From NCBI GenBank assembly GCA_040510575.1, contig JBEVIU010000050.1, positions 1 to 18,745 on the forward strand: a DNA stretch of 18,745 nt, written 5' to 3'. Source of the stretch: DASUMF01 sp040510575. Its GTDB lineage: Bacteria > Actinomycetota > Acidimicrobiia > IMCC26256 > DASPTH01. Shown piece by piece: positions 1 through 7,874 of the stretch (position 1 is the first letter of the stretch; each line of letters starts with the position of its first letter). Position numbers and translations under genes: made by a program. The notes below the pieces were generated by a model, which saw only the letters and a program-made list of their open reading frames with translations, was not told where the DNA came from and searched no databases.

Positions 1-1
1 C

Positions 2-736
2 ACGCCCGCAGCACCGATGAAGGTCTACGTCGTGGGTGACTCCACGGGCGTGGTGTTCGCGGGTGGTCTTGCGCTCTACGCCGGGCAGACCGGCAAGGTC
101 GATGTGCGTTCGGGCGCATACCGAGCGTGCCCGATGACCGACGTCGACGAGTTCAAGTGGTACATGCTCACGGGGCTCGACGAGTTGCCCGTGGAATCGG
201 ATTGCTTCGCGGCGCGGTCGCAATGGGCGGCGGACTTCGCCGGCTGGCGCCCCGACATGATCCTCGTCATCTCGGGGCCCGCCGACGTGTCGCCCGGGCA
301 CCCGGTGGGCGCCCCTAGCGACGAATGGCTGGTGCCGACCGAACCGGCGGGTCGTCGGCTGCTCGAGCAGGGGATCACGAGCACCTCGAGCGTGTTGCAA
401 TCACTGGCGCCCGGCGTGCCGCAACTCTGGTTGACCTCCCCCTACATCCTGCGCGAGCAAGAGGTTCGCGGGGTGGCCTACGACCCGGACGGCCCCCAGG
501 TCCCCGCCTACACCGACGTGTACAACCAGATCCTCACCCAGCTCTCGGCCACGCACCCGTTGGTCGCGGCGGTGCCGTGGGCCGACTACTTCAACGCGAA
601 GCCGATCAGCGCCGACTCCGACGAGCGCCCCGACGGTGTGCACATCCCGCCGGAGCGCGTGGCCCAGATCCTCGCCGAGTGGTTCCCCAAGCTTGCGGCG
701 ACGCGGGCATCGCTGTTGGCCCCGCCGCGCTCCTAA
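2..736 (+). CDS. SGNH-hydrolase domain protein, C-terminal part (5' end cut by window edge)
   Basis: The reading frame is open to the left edge (about five codons precede the first ATG at 17) and ends at TAA 734-736. Near the start of the visible part is VVGDST, the GDS block carrying the nucleophilic serine of SGNH/GDSL hydrolases. Near the end is DGVHIPPERV, matching the DxxH block that supplies the catalytic Asp and His. An NxD-type oxyanion block is not obvious. In actinobacteria such domains commonly form the extracytoplasmic C-terminus of membrane acyltransferase-3 proteins that modify surface glycans. The immediate GDS motif, the lack of a Shine-Dalgarno before ATG 17 and the Pro/Ala-rich residues before it fit a linker into such a domain, so I infer that an N-terminal part lies outside the window. 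A stand-alone esterase starting at 17 is the alternative. It ends 48 nt before uvrC and shares its direction; no functional link is evident. Confidence 0.6.
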   Translation, partial: TPAAPMKVYVVGDSTGVVFAGGLALYAGQTGKVDVRSGAYRACPMTDVDEFKWYMLTGLDELPVESDCFAARSQWAADFAGWRPDMILVISGPADVSPGHPVGAPSDEWLVPTEPAGRRLLEQGITSTSSVLQSLAPGVPQLWLTSPYILREQEVRGVAYDPDGPQVPAYTDVYNQILTQLSATHPLVAAVPWADYFNAKPISADSDERPDGVHIPPERVAQILAEWFPKLAATRASLLAPPRS

Positions 737-773
737 GCGCAGGTACTGGATCAGATCGGCCACGCCCGAGCGC

Positions 774-779
774 GACAAT
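774..779 (+). promoter_or_regulatory. Possible -10 element for a leaderless uvrC transcript
   Basis: GACAAT lies five bases before the GTG start of uvrC and there is no Shine-Dalgarno sequence in between. This spacing would put the transcription start at or next to the start codon, as in leaderless actinobacterial mRNAs. The hexamer departs from TANNNT at its first base and no good -35 is seen, so support is weak. Confidence 0.25.
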
Positions 780-784
780 GGGGC

Positions 785-2650
785 GTGGACAAGCCGAAGC
801 CGTCGACCATCCCCGACACGCCCGGCTCCTACCAATTCAAGGACGCACAGGGCCGCATCCTCTACGTCGGCAAGGCGAAGAGCCTCCGCAGCCGCGTCAT
901 GTCGTACTTCGGCACCGGGCTCGGCGAGCGCACCAGGCAGATGGTGGCCGCCGCCGACACCGTCGAGTGGATCGGAGTGCGCAACGAAGTCGAGGCGCTC
1001 TTCCTCGAGTTCAACCTCATCCAGAAGCACCGGCCGCGCTTCAACATCCGGTACACCGACGACAAGTCGTACCCGTACCTCGCGATCACGCTGGACGAGG
1101 AGTGGCCACGAGCGATGGTGCTGCGGGGAGCGAAGCGCAAGGGGGTCCGCTACTTCGGGCCGTACGCGCACGCCTACGCGATCCGCGAGACACTCGACCT
1201 CCTCTTGCGCACGTTCCCGATCCGCACGTGCACCAACGGCAAGTTCGACCGCTACAAGCGGCTCGGCCGTCCGTGTCTCTATGCCCACATCGAGAAGTGC
1301 TCGGCGCCCTGTGTGGCGTCGATCGACCGCGAGGCGTACGACGGCCTCGTGCAGGAGCTGATCCTGTTCCTCGACGGTGATGCCGCGTTCGTCCTCGACC
1401 GTCTCGACAAGCAGATGCACGAAGCGAGCGACGAGCTCGAGTTCGAGCGTGCGGCGCGGTTGCGGGACCAGATCGTGTCGGTGCGCAAGGCGATCGAGAC
1501 CCAGCAGATGGTCGATGCCAAGGAGGAGGACTACGACGCGCTCGCCATCGCTGACGATCCGCTCGAAGCGTCGGTCCAGGTCTTCCTCGTGCGCAAGGGA
1601 CGGGTGGTCGGACGCAAGGGCATGATCGTCGACAAGGTCGAGGATCTCAGCCGCCCCGAGCTCGTGGGTCGGATCCTCGAAGCCCTCTACGGCGGGCTCG
1701 ACCCCACCAACATCCCCCGCGAGATCCTGGTGCCCGACGAGCCCGACGACGTCGCGCTGTACGAGCAGTTCCTCACCACCGCGCGCGGCGCACGGGTCAG
1801 GCTCCGGGTGCCCCAACGCGGCGCGAAGCGTGAGCTGCTCGTGACGGTCGACCAGAACGCACGCGAGGCGTTCGTGCGCCACAAGTTGAAGCGGTCCTCG
1901 GATCACAACGCGCGGGCGCGGGCGCTCCTGGCGCTCCAGGAGGCGCTCAACCTCCCGGAGGCGCCGCTACGCATCGAGTGCTTCGACATCTCCAACCTGC
2001 AAGGGAGCGAGATCGTCGCGTCGATGGTGGTGATGGAAGACGGCCTGCCGAAGCGTTCCGACTACCGTCGGTTCAAGATGCGCGACCAGGTCGGCCAAGA
2101 CGACTTCGCGTCGATGGAGGAGGCGCTCACCCGTCGCTTCCGCCGGTACCTCGTCGAGCGTGAGGACGGCGCGCGCACTGGAAAGCGGTTCGCCTACCCG
2201 CCCAACCTCCTGCTCGTCGACGGCGGCAAAGGTCAGCTCGGTGTCGCCGTGCGCGTGCTCGAGGATCTCGGCCTCCAGGACATCTGCGTGGCCAGCCTGG
2301 CCAAGCGGTTCGAAGAGGTGTACCTCCCGGGCCAGAGCGATCCGATCCGCATCCCGCGCGACTCCGAAGCGCTCTACCTGCTGCAGCAGGTACGCGACGA
2401 AGCCCACCGGTTCGCGATCACCTATCACCGCCAACTGCGCGACAAGAAGATGATCAAGTCGGTGCTCGACGACATCCCCGGTCTCGGACCGGTGCGCCGC
2501 CGCCGCCTGCTCAAGGAGTTCGGTTCGGTGAAGCGCCTGCGCGAGCTCACCGAAGACGACCTGGCCGCCATCGCGTGGCTGCCCGAGCCGGTCGGTCGCG
2601 CAACCTTCCAGGCGCTCCACGCCGCGGCGAGCGAACGGGCCCGTCGATGA
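785..2650 (+). CDS. uvrC: UvrABC system protein C (excinuclease subunit)
   Basis: UvrC makes the two incisions flanking a DNA lesion after UvrB loading in nucleotide excision repair. The 621-residue product is full length. The N-terminal GIY-YIG nuclease (3' incision) shows GSY at 14-16, YVG at 27-29 and Arg37. Four cysteines at 149, 164, 172 and 176 match the cluster reported to bind [4Fe-4S] in E. coli UvrC. The UVR motif that contacts UvrB is at about 203-238 (FERAARLRDQI). The RNase H-like domain (5' incision) carries FDIS (Asp401), LLVDGGKGQ (Asp479) and DEAHRF (His541). A helix-hairpin-helix DNA-binding tail follows from about 562 (IPGLGPVRRRRLLKEFG). The GTG at 785 is chosen because it sits just before the conserved PDTPGSY segment; no ribosome site is visible. 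The stop overlaps the rapZ start (ATGA), so the two are translationally coupled. Confidence 0.97.
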   Translation: MDKPKPSTIPDTPGSYQFKDAQGRILYVGKAKSLRSRVMSYFGTGLGERTRQMVAAADTVEWIGVRNEVEALFLEFNLIQKHRPRFNIRYTDDKSYPYLAITLDEEWPRAMVLRGAKRKGVRYFGPYAHAYAIRETLDLLLRTFPIRTCTNGKFDRYKRLGRPCLYAHIEKCSAPCVASIDREAYDGLVQELILFLDGDAAFVLDRLDKQMHEASDELEFERAARLRDQIVSVRKAIETQQMVDAKEEDYDALAIADDPLEASVQVFLVRKGRVVGRKGMIVDKVEDLSRPELVGRILEALYGGLDPTNIPREILVPDEPDDVALYEQFLTTARGARVRLRVPQRGAKRELLVTVDQNAREAFVRHKLKRSSDHNARARALLALQEALNLPEAPLRIECFDISNLQGSEIVASMVVMEDGLPKRSDYRRFKMRDQVGQDDFASMEEALTRRFRRYLVEREDGARTGKRFAYPPNLLLVDGGKGQLGVAVRVLEDLGLQDICVASLAKRFEEVYLPGQSDPIRIPRDSEALYLLQQVRDEAHRFAITYHRQLRDKKMIKSVLDDIPGLGPVRRRRLLKEFGSVKRLRELTEDDLAAIAWLPEPVGRATFQALHAAASERARR

Positions 2651-3507
2651 GGCAGGTCACGGTCATCACCGGCATGTCGGGCGCCGGCCGCTCGGCCGCG
2701 GCCGACGTGTTCGAGGACCTCGGCTGGTTCGTGATCGACAACATGCCGCCGGCGCTCATCACCCGGGTCGGCGACGCTGCGGCTGGCAAGGAGTCGGCGC
2801 CGCTCGTCGCGCTGGTCGTCGACGTGCGCGCTGGGGACTTCATGGCCGACCTCACCGCTGCCCTCGCGGAGTTGCGGGGCAGGGGAGCGTCGACCGGCGT
2901 GCTGTTCCTCGACGCATCCGACGACGTGCTCGTGCGCCGCTACGAGGCAACGCGCCGCAAGCATCCGATGGCGAACGGCGAACGGGTCTCCGAGGGCATC
3001 GCGGCCGAACGGTTCCTGCTCGGCGAGCTCAAGGGCCAGGCCGACGTGGTGATCGACACGTCGGACCTCAACGTGCACGAGTTGCGTGACCGGATCGTCG
3101 CCCGTTTCGGCGATGCCGAACAACGCGTCGGCTCGTTGCAGACCAGCGTCGTGTCGTTCGGGTACAAGCACGGCCTACCCCTGGATGTCGACCTCGTGCT
3201 CGATTGCCGGTTCCTGCCGAACCCGCACTGGGTCGACGACCTCCGCCCGCTCGACGGCACCAACGAGCGCGTGCGCGAGTACGTGTTGAGCCAGCCCGAC
3301 GCCCATGCATTCCTGAAGGAGCTCGAGCGGCTCCTCGCGTTGTTGCTGCCCGCGTACGTACGTGAGGGCAAGGCGTACCTGTCGATCGCGATCGGCTGCA
3401 CCGGCGGTCGGCATCGCAGTGTGGTGATCGCGTCGGAGCTCGCGCACGTGCTCGAACGTCTCGGGTTCGAGCCGACCGTGCACCACCGGGACATCGACCG
3501 TGCCTGA
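2647..3507 (+). CDS. rapZ: RapZ/YvcJ-family P-loop nucleotide-binding protein
   Basis: This is a 286-residue member of the RapZ (YvcJ) family. In E. coli RapZ is the RNA adapter that targets GlmZ for RNase E; in other bacteria the family hydrolyses ATP/GTP and its role is less clear, so the RNA-adapter function is not assumed here. Walker A is GMSGAGRS at residues 9-16, followed by the family block FVIDNMPP (about 28-35). The C-terminal domain shows SFGYKHGLPLDVDLVLDCRF and the near-invariant GCTGGRHRSV. I place the start at ATG 2647, which overlaps the uvrC stop by four bases and sits directly before the P-loop. A longer in-frame start at 2575 would lie inside uvrC and add residues the family lacks. 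It overlaps yvcK by 8 nt. The uvrC-rapZ-yvcK order is standard for actinobacteria. Confidence 0.95.
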   Translation: MRQVTVITGMSGAGRSAAADVFEDLGWFVIDNMPPALITRVGDAAAGKESAPLVALVVDVRAGDFMADLTAALAELRGRGASTGVLFLDASDDVLVRRYEATRRKHPMANGERVSEGIAAERFLLGELKGQADVVIDTSDLNVHELRDRIVARFGDAEQRVGSLQTSVVSFGYKHGLPLDVDLVLDCRFLPNPHWVDDLRPLDGTNERVREYVLSQPDAHAFLKELERLLALLLPAYVREGKAYLSIAIGCTGGRHRSVVIASELAHVLERLGFEPTVHHRDIDRA

Positions 3508-4435
3508 GACCGGCTCCGTGGTTGAACGGCAATCAGGCCCGAGCGTCGTCGCGCTCGGTGGTGGGCACGGGCTCGCGGTCGCGCTCCGTGCCGTGCGCCT
3601 GTACGCGGGGTCGATCACCGCGATCGTGAGTGTGGCCGACGACGGCGGCTCGTCGGGACGGCTCCGGCGCGACCTCGGCGTGCCCGCGCCCGGCGACCTG
3701 CGCCGGTGCCTTGTCGCCCTCGCAGCAGACGACAACCTCTGGACCGCCGCGTTCGAGCACCGGTTCGCGGGTGGCGAGCTCGACGGCCACGCGCTCGGCA
3801 ACCTCATGCTGGTCGGTTTGGCCGAGACGCTCGGGAGCTTCCCGGACGCACTCGACGAAGCGGCGCGCCTCCTCGGCTGCGTGGGGCGCGTCCTCCCTGC
3901 GTGCACGGAGGCGGTCGAGCTCAAGGCGGAGGTCGGCCCGAACGGCGCCGATTCGCACATCTCGACCGAGGTCGAGGGCCAGGTGGCGGTGGCGAACAGC
4001 GGCAACATCCGCCGCGTCGGGCTCGTGCCCGCCGACGCTTCACCGCCGGCCGATGCGATCTCGGCGATCGCGGCGGCCGATCAGGTCGTGCTGGCCCCCG
4101 GGTCGCTCTACACGAGCATCGTCCCCGTGCTCTGTGTCAACGAGCTGCGCGAAGCGCTGGCGTCGACCGCCGCTCGTGTCGTGCAGGTGGCCAACCTCGA
4201 GCCCCAACTTCCCGAGACGGCCGGTCTCGACGCCACCGACCACCTCGCTGCGGTGCTCGATCACGGTGCCCGGGTGGATACCTTTCTGTATCAACCCGGG
4301 GCGCTTGCGGTCGACATCGACCGCATCCGGGCCTGGGGTGTGGAGCCAGTGGCGGGGACGATGGCAGCGGCGAACGGGCATTCCCACGATCCGGAGCGGT
4401 TGGCGGTCATGCTGAAGGACCTGCTCGCGCACTGA
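3500..4435 (+). CDS. yvcK: YvcK/CofD-like gluconeogenesis factor
   Basis: The protein has 311 residues and belongs to the CofD-like YvcK family, cytoplasmic UDP-sugar-binding proteins needed for growth on gluconeogenic carbon and, in several Gram-positives, for cell-wall synthesis and shape. The fold is recognised from ALGGGHGL (glycine loop at residues 20-24), SVADDGGSSGRLR (about 44-56), PGDLRRCLVAL, HALGNLMLVGL and VVLAPGSLYTSIVPVL. The start is GTG 3500, eight bases inside the end of rapZ, with the glycine loop 20 residues later as usual. The family's normal downstream neighbour whiA is missing; the next gene is gap, 52 nt after the stop. A nearby set of glycolytic genes fits a role in central carbon metabolism, though this synteny is general and not proof of regulation. 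Confidence 0.94.
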   Translation: MPETGSVVERQSGPSVVALGGGHGLAVALRAVRLYAGSITAIVSVADDGGSSGRLRRDLGVPAPGDLRRCLVALAADDNLWTAAFEHRFAGGELDGHALGNLMLVGLAETLGSFPDALDEAARLLGCVGRVLPACTEAVELKAEVGPNGADSHISTEVEGQVAVANSGNIRRVGLVPADASPPADAISAIAAADQVVLAPGSLYTSIVPVLCVNELREALASTAARVVQVANLEPQLPETAGLDATDHLAAVLDHGARVDTFLYQPGALAVDIDRIRAWGVEPVAGTMAAANGHSHDPERLAVMLKDLLAH

Positions 4436-4473
4436 GTTGGGCACGGGCGCCGAACGCAGGCGCTGGATGGGAC

Positions 4474-4480
4474 AAGGAGG
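4474..4480 (+). promoter_or_regulatory. Strong Shine-Dalgarno of gap
   Basis: AAGGAGG lies seven bases before ATG 4488. It is the best plus-strand ribosome-binding site in the window and decides the gap start against the in-frame TTG at 4437. Confidence 0.85.
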
Positions 4481-4487
4481 TCTCACG

Positions 4488-5516
4488 ATGGCGGTACGGG
4501 TCGGGATCAACGGGTTCGGGCGCATCGGTCGTTCGTTCACGCGCGCCCTGTTGGCGCGCGGCGGCGAAGCGGGCGTCGAGCTGGTGGCGGTGAACGACCC
4601 GATGGGCGAGAGCACCACGATGGCGTTCCTGCTGAAGCACGACTCCGTCGGGGGTGTGCTGGCGAACCGCATCGAGGCGCTCGACCACGGCCTGGGCATC
4701 GACGGCAAGGAGATCGCCAAGCTCGAGGTGATGGACCCGGCCGAGATCCCGTGGGCCGACCACGACGTCGACGTCGTGATCGAGTCCACCGGCATCTTCA
4801 CCGCTCGCGACAAGGCGGCGGCCCATTTGGGTGGCAGCGTGAAGCGCGTGGTGATCTCGGCGCCGAGTGGCGACGCCGACGCCACCATCTGCATGGGCGT
4901 GAACGACTCGGTGTTCGACCCCGCCGCGCACGCGGTGATCTCGAACGCGTCCTGCACGACCAACTGCCTCGCCCCGCTGGCCAAGGTCATCAACGACCGG
5001 TTCGGCATCGAGCAGGGACTCATGACCACGGTGCACGCCTACACCAGCGACCAGTCGCTCGTCGACCTCGCGAAGACCACCCGCAGCGGCAAGCCCGACC
5101 TCCGCAAGATGCGCGCCGCCGGGCTCTCGATCATCCCGGCGAGCACCGGTGCCGCCAAGGCGATCGGTGTGGTGCTGCCCGAGCTCAAGGGCAAGCTCGA
5201 CGGAATGGCGTTCCGCGTGCCCACGCCTACCGGTTCGCTCACCGACCTCACGGCCAACCTCGGCGCCGACGTCACGGTCGAGCAGCTCAACGCGGCGTAC
5301 GAGGAAGCGGCGAACGACAAGTCGTACCGCGGTGTGCTCGAGTACTCCGAAGAGCAGTTGGTGTCGGCCGACATCGTCGGCAACCCCGCGTCGTGCATCT
5401 TCTCGGCCGAAGACACCATGGCCGCCGGTCGCATGGTCAAGGTGCTCGGCTGGTACGACAACGAGTGGGGCTACTCGAACCGCCTCGTCGACCTCGTCGC
5501 GTTCGTCGGCGAGTAG
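4488..5516 (+). CDS. gap: Glyceraldehyde-3-phosphate dehydrogenase, type I
   Basis: GAPDH catalyses phosphorylating oxidation of glyceraldehyde-3-phosphate to 1,3-bisphosphoglycerate in glycolysis. The 342-residue product has the Rossmann motif GINGFGRIGRS (residues 6-16), an Asp after the second strand (VAVND, Asp37) typical of NAD use, the catalytic Cys156 in SNASCTTNC, His183 in TTVHAYTSDQ, and the C-terminal WYDNEWGYSNR. The S-loop between His183 and the DLRKMRAAG segment is about six residues longer than in the well-studied Bacillus enzyme, and the Pro that normally follows Asp-Leu there is replaced by Ala. ATG 4488 is fixed by an AAGGAGG ribosome site. It is followed 27 nt later by pgk. 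With pgk and tpiA it forms the triose-phosphate segment of glycolysis. Confidence 0.97.
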   Translation: MAVRVGINGFGRIGRSFTRALLARGGEAGVELVAVNDPMGESTTMAFLLKHDSVGGVLANRIEALDHGLGIDGKEIAKLEVMDPAEIPWADHDVDVVIESTGIFTARDKAAAHLGGSVKRVVISAPSGDADATICMGVNDSVFDPAAHAVISNASCTTNCLAPLAKVINDRFGIEQGLMTTVHAYTSDQSLVDLAKTTRSGKPDLRKMRAAGLSIIPASTGAAKAIGVVLPELKGKLDGMAFRVPTPTGSLTDLTANLGADVTVEQLNAAYEEAANDKSYRGVLEYSEEQLVSADIVGNPASCIFSAEDTMAAGRMVKVLGWYDNEWGYSNRLVDLVAFVGE

Positions 5517-5543
5517 CCGTCCACCCCGACTCGCGCTGAACCC

Positions 5544-6713
5544 GTGGACCTGCCGCGCCTCGAAGCCCTGCCGCTCAAGCACGGCCATCGCGTGCTCGTG
5601 CGCGTCGACCTCAACGTCCCGATGACCGATGGGGTCATCGACGACGACCTGCGCATCAGCACCGCGTTGCCGACGATCCAGTGGCTGCGTGAGCAACGGG
5701 CGGTCGTGGTCGTCGCCGGGCACCTCGGGCGGCCGAAGGGTGAGGTGAACCTGGCCGACTCGCTCGGTCCCGTCGCCACCCGCCTCGGTGACCTGCTCGG
5801 TACCGAGGTGGTGCTCGCGCCGGGGATCTTCGGACCGCGGGTCGAGCCCATCGTCGCGTCGACGCCGCCCGGCGAGGTCGTGATGCTCGAGAACCTGCGT
5901 TTCGACGCAGGGGAGGAGTCGTGCGACCCGGCGTTCTCGGCCAACCTGAGCGCGGGCTACGACGTGTACGTGAACGAGGCGTTCGGCGCCTCGCACCGCG
6001 CGCACGCGTCGATCGTCGGGCCCCCCAACACGATGCCGCACGCTGCCGGGCGCCTGTTGGTCCGGGAAGTCGACGTGTTGTCGCGCCTCCTCGAAGCGCG
6101 CGACCACCCCTTCGTCGCGGTGCTCGGTGGCGCGAAGGTGAGCGACAAGCTCAAGGTCATCGAGGCGTTGCTGGAGCGCTGCGACTCCGTGCTCGTGGGC
6201 GGCGCGATGGCGTTCACGTTCCTCGTTGCGCAGGGACGCTCGGTCGGCGACTCGCTCGTGCAGCCGGAGATGGTCGAAGAGTGCGCACGGCTCCTTGCCA
6301 CGGGTCGGGTCCGCATCCCGTCCGACGTGGTGATCGCGCGCGAGCCGTCGAGCGATGCAGAGGTACGCGTCGTGCCGGCGGGCGCGATCCCCGACGGTTG
6401 GAAGGGTCTCGACATCGGGCCGGCCACTGCGATCGCGTACGGCGACGAAGTCGAAGCCGCCGCGGCCGTGTTGTGGAACGGACCCATGGGCATGTTCGAA
6501 GTGCCGCCGTTCGACGCCGGCACGCGGGCCGTCGCCGAAGCGGTCGCGCACTCGGACGGCTTCAGCGTGGTCGGCGGCGGCGACAGCGCCGCGGCCATCC
6601 GTCAGTTCGGGCTGGCCGATCGGGTCAGCCACGTGAGCACCGGTGGAGGCGCCTCGCTCGAGTTCATCGAGCGCGGTGACCTTCCAGGATTGGAAGCACT
6701 CCGTCATGGCTGA
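5544..6713 (+). CDS. pgk: Phosphoglycerate kinase
   Basis: PGK transfers phosphate from 1,3-bisphosphoglycerate to ADP, the first ATP-forming step of glycolysis. The 389 residues match the usual bacterial length of about 390-400. Visible family blocks are the N-terminal HRVLVRVDLNVP, GHLGRPKGE, LENLRFDAGEE, the SHRAHAS substrate-binding Arg region, GGAKVSDKL of the nucleotide domain, WNGPMGMFE and the C-terminal STGGGASLEF. The start is GTG 5544, placing the conserved RVDLNVP at the normal distance from the N-terminus. No Shine-Dalgarno is seen, so translation probably depends on coupling or on the context of the gap-pgk transcript. The last eight bases overlap the start of tpiA. Confidence 0.96.
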   Translation: MDLPRLEALPLKHGHRVLVRVDLNVPMTDGVIDDDLRISTALPTIQWLREQRAVVVVAGHLGRPKGEVNLADSLGPVATRLGDLLGTEVVLAPGIFGPRVEPIVASTPPGEVVMLENLRFDAGEESCDPAFSANLSAGYDVYVNEAFGASHRAHASIVGPPNTMPHAAGRLLVREVDVLSRLLEARDHPFVAVLGGAKVSDKLKVIEALLERCDSVLVGGAMAFTFLVAQGRSVGDSLVQPEMVEECARLLATGRVRIPSDVVIAREPSSDAEVRVVPAGAIPDGWKGLDIGPATAIAYGDEVEAAAAVLWNGPMGMFEVPPFDAGTRAVAEAVAHSDGFSVVGGGDSAAAIRQFGLADRVSHVSTGGGASLEFIERGDLPGLEALRHG

Positions 6714-7521
6714 AGCCACGTCCTCGCTCGAGCACGGCGCCGGTACCGACGGCCGCATGCCGATCATCGCGGCCAACTGGAAGATGCATCACGACCACCT
6801 CGTCGCGATCCAGGTGACGCAGAAGCTCTCGTACCGTCTCGACCCCGAAGACCACGAAGGCGTCGAGGTGGTGATCTGTCCGCCGTTCACCGACCTCCGC
6901 ACGCTGCAGACGCTCATCGACAGCGACAAGCTGGCGTTCAAGCTCGGTGCGCAGAACTGCTACTGGGAGGAAACGGGCGCGTTCACCGGCGAGGTGAGTC
7001 CGTTGTTCCTTTCCAAGCTCAACGTGCACTACGTGATCGTCGGCCACTCCGAGCGTCGCCAGTTCTTCGGTGACACCGACGAGTGGGTGAACAAGAAGGT
7101 CAAGGCCGTGATCAAGTACGGCATGACTCCGATCGTGTGTGTGGGCGAGACGCTCGAAGAGCGCGAAGCGGGCGAGACCCAGTCGAAGGTCGCGGGTCAG
7201 ACGCGCGCCGCATTCGAAGGAGTCAAGAAGGCCGACGCGGCGGCGTGCGTGGTTGCGTACGAGCCGATCTGGGCGATCGGTACCGGGCGCAACGCGACGC
7301 CCGACGATGCGAACGACACATGCGGTGTGGTGCGCGCGGCGCTGACGGAGCTCTATGACGATGCCGTCGCGCAGTCCGTCCGCATCCAGTACGGGGGGAG
7401 CGTGAAGCCGGGCAACATCGCGGAGCTGATGGCGATGCCCGAGATCGACGGCGCGCTCGTGGGGGGCGCATCGCTCGATCCCGACGACTTCGCACGCATC
7501 GTCCGGTACGCGAGGGCGTAG
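6706..7521 (+). CDS. tpiA: Triosephosphate isomerase
   Basis: TIM interconverts dihydroxyacetone phosphate and glyceraldehyde-3-phosphate. From ATG 6706 the protein has 271 residues. The catalytic set is complete: Lys26 in ANWKMH, His114 in IVGHSERR and Glu186 in AYEPIWAIGTG, with the mobile loop after it and the phosphate-binding YGGSVKPGN near the end. Start choice is uncertain. ATG 6706 has a GGAAG about nine bases upstream and overlaps pgk by 8 nt, but gives a 17-residue extension before the usual TIM N-terminus. ATG 6757 gives a family-typical 254 residues but has no ribosome site. I prefer 6706 because of its ribosome site and overlap. It ends 12 nt before secG. Confidence 0.95.
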   Translation: MAEATSSLEHGAGTDGRMPIIAANWKMHHDHLVAIQVTQKLSYRLDPEDHEGVEVVICPPFTDLRTLQTLIDSDKLAFKLGAQNCYWEETGAFTGEVSPLFLSKLNVHYVIVGHSERRQFFGDTDEWVNKKVKAVIKYGMTPIVCVGETLEEREAGETQSKVAGQTRAAFEGVKKADAAACVVAYEPIWAIGTGRNATPDDANDTCGVVRAALTELYDDAVAQSVRIQYGGSVKPGNIAELMAMPEIDGALVGGASLDPDDFARIVRYARA

Positions 7522-7527
7522 TAACCT
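7522..7527 (+). promoter_or_regulatory. Candidate -10 element for a leaderless secG transcript
   Basis: TAACCT matches the actinobacterial -10 form TANNNT. It begins right at the tpiA stop and ends exactly six bases before the GTG of secG, so the predicted transcription start is the start codon itself. No Shine-Dalgarno separates tpiA and secG. No clear -35 is seen, as is common in this phylum. Confidence 0.45.
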
Positions 7528-7533
7528 CGTGCC

Positions 7534-7767
7534 GTGCTGAACGCGATCCTGCTCGTCGTCGACATCGCCTCCGCCCTGGGGTTGATCTTCCTGATCCTTC
7601 TCCACTCGGGTCGTGGCGGCGGATTGTCCGACATGTTCGGTGGTGGGCAGCTCGGCGGGTCGATGGCAGGTTCCACGGTGGTGGAGCGGAACCTCGACCG
7701 CCTCACCGTCATCACCTCGGTGATCTTCATCTTCTCGACGGTCCTGCTCGCCCTCCGCCTCGACTGA
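7534..7767 (+). CDS. secG: Preprotein translocase subunit SecG
   Basis: SecG is the small accessory subunit of the SecYEG protein-conducting channel in the cytoplasmic membrane. The 77-residue product has the standard layout: a first membrane helix at about residues 3-22, the conserved cytoplasmic loop LLHSGRGGGLSDMFGGG, and a second helix at about residues 56-75 (LTVITSVIFIFSTVLLAL). The start is GTG 7534, 12 nt after tpiA. The position after tpiA is the usual actinobacterial one. A TAACCT hexamer six bases before the GTG suggests that it can also be transcribed from its own leaderless promoter. A short GC hairpin follows the stop. Confidence 0.95.
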   Translation: MLNAILLVVDIASALGLIFLILLHSGRGGGLSDMFGGGQLGGSMAGSTVVERNLDRLTVITSVIFIFSTVLLALRLD

Positions 7768-7774
7768 GGGCTTT

Positions 7775-7794
7775 CTGGCGCTTGACGCCAGTTT
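7775..7794 (+). terminator. Weak terminator-like hairpin after secG
   Basis: CTGGCG (7775-7780) pairs with CGCCAG (7786-7791) around a five-base loop and is followed by only three T residues before GC-rich sequence resumes. It lies seven bases after the secG stop, where the housekeeping transcript would be expected to end, but the short stem and T-run make it a weak candidate. Confidence 0.4.
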
Positions 7795-7874
7795 GCGGGT
7801 TGGAGCGACTGAAATGGCTCAAGTCCTGCCGCGGTCGCGTCGTTCCTGATCACGAGCGGGTGTCTCATCTGCTC

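Noticed and set aside
325..1380. 351-residue plus-strand frame overlapping the SGNH gene and uvrC
   Set aside because: It is an out-of-frame translation rich in Arg, Pro and Ala, with no domain and conflicting with uvrC.
401..1906. 501-residue minus-strand open frame across the SGNH gene and uvrC
   Set aside because: It is antisense to well-supported coding sequence, low in recognisable motifs, and explained by third-position GC bias.
4407..6776. 789-residue open frame on the minus strand across gap and pgk
   Set aside because: It is the antisense shadow of two certain enzymes. The translation is Arg/His/Val/Asp-rich with no family motifs, as expected from GC-rich codon structure.
7812..7850. 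CTCAAGTCC followed by a GC-rich spacer, resembling a flagellar sigma-28 promoter
   Set aside because: The matching -10 (CCGATA-like) is not at the right distance and the downstream gene is a peptide importer, so the match is not convincing.
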